From positions 1-6,155 of the forward strand of contig JBCCRH010000375.1 of NCBI GenBank assembly GCA_039208045.1: a stretch of DNA of 6,155 nucleotides, given 5' to 3'. The notes below the pieces were generated by a model, which did not search any database, was not told the origin of the DNA, and saw nothing but the letters and a program-made list of their open reading frames with translations. Source of the DNA: JBCCRH01 sp039208045 (GTDB taxonomy: Bacteria; Bacteroidota; Bacteroidia; Chitinophagales; Saprospiraceae). Shown piece by piece: positions 1-6,155 of this stretch. Within the stretch, counting starts at the first letter, position 1. Each line of letters opens with the position of its first letter. The position numbers were made by a program, and so were the translations under genes.

Positions 1-872
1 CCATCGAATTTATCAAAAAAAATAATATTTCTGAAATTGAGCACATATTCTTAAGTCATCCGCATGATGATCACTTCTCTGGGATGCTTGACTTACTAAC
101 CTACTGTGAAGCAAATAAGGTGAAAATCAACTACTTTCTACATACTTGTGTTACTACACCTGATTACCTCATGTCTGCCGTGAAATCTAGGATTTCTGAG
201 GAATTACTTTTTAAAATTTTTTCCTATATCAGCGTAAAGGCATCGCAAGGGAGCATGAACACAGGCTATTTCATAGCTGATATTCCAATGAGTAAGTTTT
301 CTTTATCTCCTTCCTTACGCCTAGAGATCATGTCGCCTTCATTTGCGGAAGAGCAAAAATATACAGGTAATGCAATGCCAAAATATATTGAAGAAGGCGA
401 ATCCAATAAAGCTAAGGCTAATTACCTGAGTAGCGTTTTTGAAATAAGCCATGCTTCTAACAATTGGTTTGTAATCCTTACTGCTGACGCGGACAATTCT
501 ACTTTTACTAGAATGAAAAAACATAAAACTCATGAAACCCGAAAGCTTATTTTAGCACAGATGCCACACCATGGCGCTAGAGCAAATTTCAATCAGAGTT
601 TTTGGTACTCCAGGATAGCCAATAATAAAGGTGTTTATTTTGTGGCATCCGTTGGCAACAATGGCTATGGTCATCCAGCCAAAAAAAATATAGATTTTGT
701 TAAACGGCACAAGGGTAAAGCGTTTTTTACGAAAAAGATGAGCATGGATGTTTCTAGTAAAACCTCTCACCTAGATTCGTTTTCTGCTATAACCGTACAA
801 CCCAACTTGATCAATCACTGTTTTGAAATCGATGAGTCTGGCAACATAACTCAGTCAACTTTTAAGTTGTAG
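1..872 (+). CDS. ComEC/Rec2-like metallo-beta-lactamase-fold hydrolase, 5'-truncated
   Basis: About 290 residues of a metallo-beta-lactamase-fold hydrolase are visible. The first complete codon is at 3-5 and the frame stays open to the window edge, so the start lies outside. The first internal ATG (84-86) cannot be the start because the zinc-binding motif HPHDDH (HxHxDH) is encoded at 57-74, just before it. Numbering from codon 3, further family landmarks are an LEIMSPS strand (about 107-113), the TADAD segment (160-164, where relatives usually have TGDA), PHHG (188-191) and GYGHP near 221-225. This order matches the C-terminal hydrolase domain of ComEC/Rec2 and its stand-alone relatives. No membrane segments are visible, so a soluble stand-alone enzyme is likelier than full ComEC, but the missing N-terminus leaves this open. 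The substrate is unknown; ComEC relatives are linked to nucleic acid or phosphodiester cleavage. The gene is AT-rich (roughly mid-30s % GC on sampled lines against about 48% in the large minus-strand gene) and convergent with its neighbour, which hints at separate ancestry. Confidence 0.85.
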   Translation, partial: IEFIKKNNISEIEHIFLSHPHDDHFSGMLDLLTYCEANKVKINYFLHTCVTTPDYLMSAVKSRISEELLFKIFSYISVKASQGSMNTGYFIADIPMSKFSLSPSLRLEIMSPSFAEEQKYTGNAMPKYIEEGESNKAKANYLSSVFEISHASNNWFVILTADADNSTFTRMKKHKTHETRKLILAQMPHHGARANFNQSFWYSRIANNKGVYFVASVGNNGYGHPAKKNIDFVKRHKGKAFFTKKMSMDVSSKTSHLDSFSAITVQPNLINHCFEIDESGNITQSTFKL

Positions 873-959
873 AAGTACCATTGCTGTCACACATAGTAAC
901 TAAATAATAGGCTCAACGATTTAATTACAAAGTTCTAGATTAGCAAGGCCATTACCCCC
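873..959. other. Convergent intergenic gap without a clear terminator
   Basis: This is the space between the stop of the plus-strand hydrolase and the stop of the minus-strand T9SS cargo gene. I see no GC-rich stem followed by a T-run on either strand. A short 6-bp palindromic arm pair overlaps the hydrolase stop region (856-869), but its loop is only two bases and no T-tract follows. Transcription from the two sides may therefore end by another mechanism or overlap. Confidence 0.5.
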
Positions 960-1934
960 CTACATCTTCACCACCCGATGCACTACCCCACCCGCACGCA
1001 CATAATAGGCACCACTAGCCAAACCCCTCAAATCAATATTCATCGATGTTTCATTAACCTTAGACCAGTTGATAGCACCAGTGACTTCCTTGCCAAGATG
1101 ATCAAATACCTGGATAGGGCTGCCTTCCTCGTGCGGAATATTTACAGAAGTCCTAGTCGGATTGGGGAAGGCTATGCCATCGGTAGTACTTGCGCTGCTT
1201 CTGTTGACTACTTCTATGGGGGAATACTCGAAAGCACCATCAAAATCGACTTGCTTTAGGCGGTAGTAGAGGGTGGTAGCGATGGGGCTAGCATCTACGG
1301 TTTCATAGGAACTGAGGCGATCGGTGGTTCCGTTACCTTGTACGACGTCGATGGCTTCCCATTGTTTGGCATCTACTGAGCGCTCCACCAAGAAATAGTC
1401 GTTATTGATTTCTGAAGCGGTCTGCCAAGTTAGCTGTACTTCCTTGTCTACTTCTTGGGCAGTAAAGTGGATGAGCTCTACGGGTAGGGCCAGAGCGGCA
1501 TTGCAGGAAATGATTTGATCGGGAATGCCAGGGCCGCTGATATCAATACTGAAAGAGGTGCAGCCTAGTGATTCCACCGTAGCAGTTGCACAATCGGTAT
1601 CATTATTGTAGGAATTGCTGGTAGTTACCATTTTTCCGCTGGCAGGAGCGTTGGGTAGATTGAAAAAGTTATTAGAGAAGTTATCACATCCGAAAGTACC
1701 TTGGAGTTTCCAGAGTTGATTCGGTATATTATTCCCCTTGAACGTTACCTTATAGTCGATCTCTAGGTTGAAGTTATAGCCATAAGGACAAGTAGTGGGA
1801 GCGACAATAGCTGTCGGAATAAGTTCGATCTCTACTTGATAGCCGTTGGATGAATTAACGGTAATAGAACACTGGGCGCTTGCTACTGCACATAGAGATG
1901 CCAGTACTAAGCATGTTAGTAAAATTTGTCTCAT
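960..1934 (-). CDS. Secreted protein with T9SS type A C-terminal sorting domain
   Basis: This is a complete 324-residue exported protein. Residues 1-20 form a classical signal peptide: Met-Arg-Gln, a hydrophobic core, and an ASA cleavage site before Gln21. Residues 21-147 are a cysteine-containing, beta-rich domain that I cannot name; it carries CPYGYNF, a WKLQGTFGC segment and ISGPGIPDQI. Residues 150-243 begin LPVELIHFTA and continue with WQTASEINNDYFLVERS and YYRLKQVDFDG, the hallmark of the fibronectin-III-like domain that often precedes sorting domains in Bacteroidetes. Residues about 253-324 are the T9SS type A sorting domain: FPNP, then GKEV, then LASGAYYVRA and a basic VHRVVKM tail. 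The expected route is Sec export, then T9SS passage across the outer membrane with removal of the tail and surface attachment or release. The start is supported by the signal peptide and by a weak AAGG about 7 nt upstream. The gene sits downstream of another T9SS cargo gene on the same strand, but a hairpin terminator separates them. The molecular role of the N-terminal domain is unknown. Confidence 0.92.
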   Translation of the reverse strand: MRQILLTCLVLASLCAVASAQCSITVNSSNGYQVEIELIPTAIVAPTTCPYGYNFNLEIDYKVTFKGNNIPNQLWKLQGTFGCDNFSNNFFNLPNAPASGKMVTTSNSYNNDTDCATATVESLGCTSFSIDISGPGIPDQIISCNAALALPVELIHFTAQEVDKEVQLTWQTASEINNDYFLVERSVDAKQWEAIDVVQGNGTTDRLSSYETVDASPIATTLYYRLKQVDFDGAFEYSPIEVVNRSSASTTDGIAFPNPTRTSVNIPHEEGSPIQVFDHLGKEVTGAINWSKVNETSMNIDLRGLASGAYYVRAGGVVHRVVKM

Positions 1935-1965
1935 GATTTGCCTTGTTTTGTTACGATTTAATGGT

Positions 1966-1973
1966 TAAACGTA
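1966..1973 (-). promoter_or_regulatory. Possible -7 element for the 324-aa T9SS cargo gene
   Basis: On the minus strand this reads TACGTTTA, one mismatch from the Bacteroidetes -7 consensus TAnnTTTG, and would give a leader of roughly 25 nt before the ATG at 1934. No TTG-type -33 element is visible at the usual distance, so support is weak. A promoter somewhere in 1935-2046 is expected because the upstream gene ends with a strong terminator. Confidence 0.25.
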
Positions 1974-2009
1974 CTTAATCGGTGAGAAAACGGTACCTTT
2001 TTATATGAA

Positions 2010-2040
2010 TTTGTACCCTTAAGACGAGGGTACGGACAAA
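2010..2040. repeat. Imperfect inverted repeat upstream of the T9SS cargo gene
   Basis: The arms TTTGTACCCT (2010-2019) and AGGGTACGGACAAA (2027-2040) are complementary apart from a 4-base insertion in the second arm. The uninterrupted core is 7 bp, GTACCCT (2013-2019) against AGGGTAC (2027-2033), with a 7-base loop. A related GGTACC palindrome lies at 1992-1997. The position between the terminator and the coding start would suit an operator or a leader structure, but no function is demonstrated. Confidence 0.45.
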
Positions 2041-2046
2041 AGTCAC

Positions 2047-2089
2047 AAAAAAAGCTCATTTTTCCAATGGAAAAAATGAGCTTTTTTTT
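2047..2089 (-). terminator. Rho-independent-type terminator, structurally bidirectional
   Basis: The inverted repeat has arms GCTCATTTTT (2054-2063) and AAAAATGAGC (2072-2081), extended at the apex by CC/GG around a 3-base loop with one bulged A. It is flanked by A7 (2047-2053) and T8 (2082-2089). Read on the minus strand, a stable stem is followed by seven Ts about 20 nt after the stop codon of the large HYR-like gene, the expected place for its terminator. The symmetry would let it also work on the plus strand, although no plus-strand gene ends here. It should separate transcription of the two T9SS cargo genes. Confidence 0.85.
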
Positions 2090-2107
2090 ACACGTATATG
2101 TGATGTT

Positions 2108-5100
2108 TTAATGCAATATGATCATCCGTTTGCTGGCAGTGAAATCTTTGGCCTTTAAGGTATAGATCAGCACCCCACCGCTTACCTGGTCATGCGCTTG
2201 CCAGTCGAATACAATTTCATTGAGTCCTGCTTTAAAATGATCCTCTATCTTTCGGATGAGCTTTCCGTCAATAGTAGTGATCAGTAGGACTGCGTCCATC
2301 GCTTCGGGCAGTACAAACGGAATAATAGTACGCTGCTCAAATGGATTGGGCTGGTTTTGTAGCAACTGATAGCCACTCGTGCTTGGCCTATCCGTAAAGC
2401 GTAAGCCTAAATCAAACAATCGACCATCACGGTGATAAGCTTCAGTAAATACTGGTCGATCTGCTATGCTTAGCACCTCACTCAGCCTAATAGCGTTTAG
2501 TGCTTTTATGCGTAGGCTTAATAAAGTAGTCGGTGCCTCCCCTTCATCGTCTACTTGATTAGCTGCATCCCAACTCACCGCTACAATACCATCTTCCAAA
2601 AGCAACGTATTCAAATGTTTTGGTTGAACTACATTTGGGGTAACCCCCAATAATTCGATCTGCTCCAAGTCTGCATTTAGCGAAAGCTGAAAACCCTCGA
2701 ACTGCGAAAGCTGCTCCGTTGTGATGGCTACCTCCACTACTTCACCTTTCGATAACCAGCGGTCTGCTACCTCAAAATCTATCCGATCCAAGCGCCGATC
2801 TTCGATCGCTACTAAGGTATTCGCTATAGCATCTGCACTCACATCGCCAATTTTCACGCCAATAAAATCACCGTTATAGAGTTGGTCAATAACTAAATTA
2901 TTTACACTTATCACCTCTGGGAACTCCTCCAACCAGGGGTTAGTCGGGTCAGGGAATTCGTAAGCGGCATCTACAAAACGCCAGCTCGTATTATTGGGAA
3001 AAGCATCATCCACCGTCAAAATAATTTTCCGCATTTGAATCAAATCGGCTACCGTAATACTTCCAGAACGATCTACATCGGCAGCGATTCGTTTGTAAGG
3101 GCTGTCTAGTGGCAGGACATTCAAGATATGCTTGGTCACCAAGATAAGATCGAAGGTGCTGACTCCGTTATCTGGATCTAAATCCAAGAGCGGCGTCACC
3201 GTATAATCCCCACCCGCTGCTACGCCAGCAAATTCATAGCTACCATCTATTCCGGTGTTGTACGCATCATTCATGGCTCCACTGATCGTCACTGTTACAT
3301 TTTCGATTCCCTCATTCTCTTCTGTGTGAATCAAACCTGCCAACGAGCCCATTCCACTCGCCTCGCCACAGACTTCAAACATGTTATCCTGCACAATGAT
3401 AAAGCTTTCGCAAAAAGCATAGTTGGGGCCACCCAGGGTGCTATCTGGCTGCAGGGCATACGGATTATTCGCGCTATCCCAAGCATAAATCTCCAAAATC
3501 ACATTCCCTACATCTTCACAAGTCAGTACCAAAGAAGTCTGGCTCTGATTTGGCATTTCGCCCAAGCGATTCACCGAATAGCTAACTGGGGCGTTGCAGT
3601 CTTCTACCGGACTTGCTATGAAATCAGCAGCCCAGATAGTAGCGGCTCCCTCATCCAGATCTCCATACCCATCTACATCCGCTGCTGGCGATACCGGCAT
3701 AATTTCAATGCTTAGCCCACTCTTACAAATGGGGCTTGGCGCCTTACAATCGACTACTTCAAAAGGAATAGTGGCCAGATTGCTATTACCACAACCATCT
3801 TCTATGGCTAGGAAAAAAGCATGAGCACCAAGCGGGAACACACCGCTTATCGTGTAGTTAGGATAGCTTCCGCTAATGGCATCACTTGTCACCAGCACGG
3901 TATCGGGTAGACCGTCACCAAAATAATCAGCTGATAGTCGGAGGGTAAGGTCATCAGGTGTGCAGCTTTCTTCTACTTGGAAAGCGATATTGACCTCCCC
4001 ATCACAATCGACATTATCTAATGAGCAGAAAGGATCGGGCGACTCGAAGCTTATCTCAGGGTCAATATTATCGTATACTTTTATCGTCTGCGTATACTGC
4101 CAAAAGCCATTCGAACTAATGGTTCGTGGTGGAGTACTACTCTGATCGATGAACGTGCTTAGCCAATGTCCTGTCGGGTTAGTAAGTCCATCACATGCTT
4201 CAAGCTTGAGGAAAGCCGATGGATTTTGATTATTCTCATCCTGATCTCGATCAAAATAGACAGCTCCATTGGGCCGCACTAGAACCCAAATATCCTCATC
4301 TCCTGGCACCCCATCGCAATCCTCGTCGCGACCTACGATCACCGGATCGGCTTCGCCATCGTATTCACACCAGTTAATCACCTGATAGCGGCGGAAAATG
4401 TTATAACATTCCTCCCCAGAGGCTGCAAATTCAAGATCTTCTACGCTTACCGCTAAAAGATCACAGCCTAGCTCCCGGTACTCAATAGTATCTGCTGTTG
4501 GTACGCTACAATTGGCGGTAGCATCTTTTGGAAACTTGATCTCGTAGTTGTGCACTGCCTGGAATAATACCCGCTGCTGGCACGTATTGGTAGAGCTATT
4601 GCCAAAGGTATCGACTGCCCTAAAGCGCCGGATGAGCTGCCCTACCCCACAGTCATTAAGCTGGTCAATCGGGGTAAGTTCTTCCCAATCCGCAGTGCAA
4701 TTATCCGCTGCCGAAGCTTCTCCAAATAAGGCCTGTAGCTGCTCTATATCGGTAGGATCAAAATCATACGGCACGGTATCGCAAGCGATTACCGTATTCG
4801 GTGGCGCTTCACAAATGGGTAATAGCTTGTCTTCTATCAGCACCTCCATCCAGCACACATTCGACTGATCATCTGGCCCACCAATCACTCCATCACGATT
4901 AGCATCATCCCAAACGCGTAGCTCAATGCGCACGAGCTGATTGACATCGCAGCAGCTAAATTCTATAGCGTCGGCCCATTCTGTAAAGAAAATATCCAAG
5001 GAATCACAGGTCTCCAAATCGTATTCGACCAAGCGCCGCACCTCTACCCGCACTGGCCCACAATTATCATAGCTACCTCCATCTACCGCACTCGCTTCAA

Positions 5101-6115
5101 TGCGCGCAAAACCAGCACCACCTATCGCAATATTCAGTTCGTCATTACAAACAGCCACTGGGGCCACCTCATCAACTACCGTCACTTCTACCGAACAAGA
5201 AGAGCTGCGCCGACACTCATCCGTCGCAGTATAGGTAATAGCATGAGTGCCTATCGGCAGATTACTGAGGAAATACACCCCATTTTGTAGCGTCAGCGCC
5301 CCTGCTGAGGCATTTACCGTAAAGGTAGCCTCCGAACAAGCATCCACGATGGTAGGAATAGGCACTATCAGTGCCGCCGTACAATTGAATGGGCCAGTGC
5401 TTACATTAATAGGCGCTGGACAGTCTAGCTGTGGCCCATCAGGATCGAGCACTTGGATCACCTGCACAAACTCCCGAGGGTTAACCCCTGCCTCTACGGG
5501 CAAGCACGTATTGCGCACCTTCCACGTCCGCAAGATTTCATAGCTGCCTGGGCAAATGTCAAATCGCTCGTCAGTAAATGAATAAGACGATTGACAATAG
5601 TTGACTTCAAATAAATCTGTTCCATCAATGGTCGGATAGCCCGTTGAGTCGGGGTGTGTGAGGCTTGGATCGGCCAGCACAGCAGCGCAATTGAGGGCAG
5701 GCAGTGTTAGGTTATCAAAATTGGCGGGGAAGTGGACTTGATCCAAGTCGAAGGCGTCAATCTCGATCATCTGGACACAGGTTGCTGCATTGCCTTGGTT
5801 ATCTGCTACCATCCAAGTTCGCGTGATCACCACGCGTGGATCGCCACAGTCGCCATTGTCCTGAATCGCATCTTCAAACGACACTACCCCACCGCCTGGA
5901 ATACAGGAAGTGATGATAGGTTCCCCTAAAACTAGTGGATCAGTAGAAGCATTGCAGGCTACCACCGTATCGGCTGGGCAAATAAACTCAGGCGTCGTGT
6001 AGAATTCGACATTGATCTCCGTGTAGCAGCAGTCACCAGTATCTGGGTAACTAAGCTTGGAAATTTCCGTTTGTCCAACTTGGTCTAGGGTGACCACTGG
6101 GGTGGTTGGCAGCAT
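2108..6115 (-). CDS. Giant HYR/Ig-like multidomain surface protein with dockerin-like, cohesin-like and T9SS sorting domains; N-terminus probably missing
   Basis: This 1335-residue open frame encodes an extracellular-type protein. Residues about 44-912 are tandem HYR/Ig-like beta modules with conserved cysteines. The clearest HYR copy is 227-316, with DCPAPINV, GTHAITYTATDECRRSSSC and VTVVDEVAP. Aspartate-rich, possibly calcium-binding loops occur at 403-416, 597-608, 622-628 and 813-822. Residues 922-976 resemble a carboxypeptidase-regulatory-like fold (GIENVTVTISG, GIDGSYEFAGV). Residues 978-1034 hold two dockerin-like EF loops (D978/D980/D982/D989 and D1013/D1015/S1017/D1024), each followed by a helix. 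Residues about 1108-1222 look cohesin-like. Residues 1248-1335 are a T9SS type A sorting domain (LLQNQPNPF, IDGKLI, GVLIYTLKA, KRMIIL). A structural or adhesive surface role is inferred; no catalytic motif is seen. The start used is the first ATG, but there is no signal peptide or Shine-Dalgarno, and an in-frame TAA lies at 6131-6133. T9SS cargo needs Sec export, so this is probably the 3' part of a larger gene that is broken, misassembled, or split. The hairpin at 2047-2089 ends the transcript. Confidence 0.85.
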   Translation of the reverse strand: MLPTTPVVTLDQVGQTEISKLSYPDTGDCCYTEINVEFYTTPEFICPADTVVACNASTDPLVLGEPIITSCIPGGGVVSFEDAIQDNGDCGDPRVVITRTWMVADNQGNAATCVQMIEIDAFDLDQVHFPANFDNLTLPALNCAAVLADPSLTHPDSTGYPTIDGTDLFEVNYCQSSYSFTDERFDICPGSYEILRTWKVRNTCLPVEAGVNPREFVQVIQVLDPDGPQLDCPAPINVSTGPFNCTAALIVPIPTIVDACSEATFTVNASAGALTLQNGVYFLSNLPIGTHAITYTATDECRRSSSCSVEVTVVDEVAPVAVCNDELNIAIGGAGFARIEASAVDGGSYDNCGPVRVEVRRLVEYDLETCDSLDIFFTEWADAIEFSCCDVNQLVRIELRVWDDANRDGVIGGPDDQSNVCWMEVLIEDKLLPICEAPPNTVIACDTVPYDFDPTDIEQLQALFGEASAADNCTADWEELTPIDQLNDCGVGQLIRRFRAVDTFGNSSTNTCQQRVLFQAVHNYEIKFPKDATANCSVPTADTIEYRELGCDLLAVSVEDLEFAASGEECYNIFRRYQVINWCEYDGEADPVIVGRDEDCDGVPGDEDIWVLVRPNGAVYFDRDQDENNQNPSAFLKLEACDGLTNPTGHWLSTFIDQSSTPPRTISSNGFWQYTQTIKVYDNIDPEISFESPDPFCSLDNVDCDGEVNIAFQVEESCTPDDLTLRLSADYFGDGLPDTVLVTSDAISGSYPNYTISGVFPLGAHAFFLAIEDGCGNSNLATIPFEVVDCKAPSPICKSGLSIEIMPVSPAADVDGYGDLDEGAATIWAADFIASPVEDCNAPVSYSVNRLGEMPNQSQTSLVLTCEDVGNVILEIYAWDSANNPYALQPDSTLGGPNYAFCESFIIVQDNMFEVCGEASGMGSLAGLIHTEENEGIENVTVTISGAMNDAYNTGIDGSYEFAGVAAGGDYTVTPLLDLDPDNGVSTFDLILVTKHILNVLPLDSPYKRIAADVDRSGSITVADLIQMRKIILTVDDAFPNNTSWRFVDAAYEFPDPTNPWLEEFPEVISVNNLVIDQLYNGDFIGVKIGDVSADAIANTLVAIEDRRLDRIDFEVADRWLSKGEVVEVAITTEQLSQFEGFQLSLNADLEQIELLGVTPNVVQPKHLNTLLLEDGIVAVSWDAANQVDDEGEAPTTLLSLRIKALNAIRLSEVLSIADRPVFTEAYHRDGRLFDLGLRFTDRPSTSGYQLLQNQPNPFEQRTIIPFVLPEAMDAVLLITTIDGKLIRKIEDHFKAGLNEIVFDWQAHDQVSGGVLIYTLKAKDFTASKRMIILH

Positions 6116-6155
6116 AGGCCCATTTTCACTTTATAATAACTCTATGGTATAATCA
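6116..6155 (-). other. Region 5' of the giant gene: stops in all frames
   Basis: Read on the minus strand, the codons just before the ATG are TAA-AGT-GAA-AAT-GGG-CCT. The TAA at 6131-6133 is in frame, and both other frames also contain stops (TGA or TAG) in this stretch. I see no Shine-Dalgarno and no TAnnTTTG promoter. The seven codons beyond the TAA would read DYTIELL, which could be a beta strand of a preceding module, compatible with a nonsense change in a formerly continuous gene. The stretch is too short to decide. Confidence 0.4.

Noticed and set aside
339..770. Two minus-strand open frames (64 and 72 codons) opposite the hydrolase gene, one with hydrophobic stretches.
   Set aside because: They overlap conserved hydrolase motifs on the plus strand; the hydrophobic look is a by-product of the AT-rich antisense strand.
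856..869. Palindromic CAACTT/AAGTTG as a terminator of the hydrolase gene.
   Set aside because: The stem is only 6 bp with a 2-base loop, overlaps the coding end and is not followed by a T-tract.
84..872. The ATG at 84 as the start of the hydrolase gene.
   Set aside because: The frame is open upstream to the edge and encodes the HxHxDH zinc motif at 57-74, which the protein needs; the start is outside the window.
955..960. A run of six Cs at the end of the 324-aa gene as a phase-variation tract.
   Set aside because: It is short and falls at and after the stop codon, so slippage would not switch the protein on or off.
978..1259. A 93-codon plus-strand frame opposite the 324-aa cargo gene.
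   Set aside because: It lies opposite the FN3-like and sorting domains, which are clearly real, and its translation has no protein-like features.
3326..5929. Several plus-strand open frames of 60-130 codons lying opposite the large minus-strand gene.
   Set aside because: They are antisense shadows: they overlap well-supported domains on the other strand, show no recognisable motifs and have no upstream signals.
1..6155. CRISPR array, tRNA, rRNA, insertion sequence or a complete new defence system.
   Set aside because: I saw no regularly spaced repeats, no cloverleaf-type or rRNA-like sequence, no transposase and no multi-gene defence arrangement; the single truncated hydrolase is not enough to claim one.

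Overview
The window looks like a piece of a Bacteroidetes chromosome, most likely from the Saprospiraceae/Lewinella side of the phylum. That lineage call is inference from protein style. Two adjacent minus-strand genes encode secreted-type proteins with C-terminal type IX secretion system (T9SS) sorting domains. One is a very large, cysteine-rich, HYR-like multidomain protein ending in dockerin-like, cohesin-like and sorting modules, a layout common in that group. The short intergenic regions, weak Shine-Dalgarno sequences and moderate GC fit the same assignment.

Layout. (1) Positions 1-872, plus strand: the 3' part of a gene for a ComEC/Rec2-like metallo-beta-lactamase-fold hydrolase. The reading frame is open to the left edge, and the zinc-binding HxHxDH motif lies upstream of the first internal ATG (position 84), so that ATG is not the real start. 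This gene is visibly more AT-rich than the rest. (2) 873-959: a short convergent intergenic gap with no convincing terminator. (3) 960-1934, minus: a 324-residue protein with a signal peptide, an unrecognised beta-rich N-terminal domain, a fibronectin-III-like domain and a T9SS sorting domain. (4) 1935-2107: intergenic, holding an imperfect inverted repeat and a strong hairpin terminator for the upstream minus-strand gene. (5) 2108-6115, minus: a 1335-residue open frame of tandem HYR/Ig-like modules, a carboxypeptidase-regulatory-like fold, a dockerin-like EF-hand pair, a cohesin-like domain and a T9SS sorting domain. It has no signal peptide, and an in-frame TAA lies six codons upstream of its first ATG, so it may be the 3' part of a larger interrupted gene. 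(6) 6116-6155: stops in all three minus-strand frames and no recognisable promoter.

How they relate. The two minus-strand genes are both predicted T9SS cargo for the cell surface or medium, but the hairpin between them suggests separate transcription. The hydrolase gene converges on them, differs in composition and has no evident functional link. I found no CRISPR array, tRNA, rRNA, insertion sequence or complete defence operon. The most notable points are the missing N-terminus of the giant surface protein, its cis dockerin-like plus cohesin-like arrangement, and the unnamed N-terminal domain of the smaller cargo protein.
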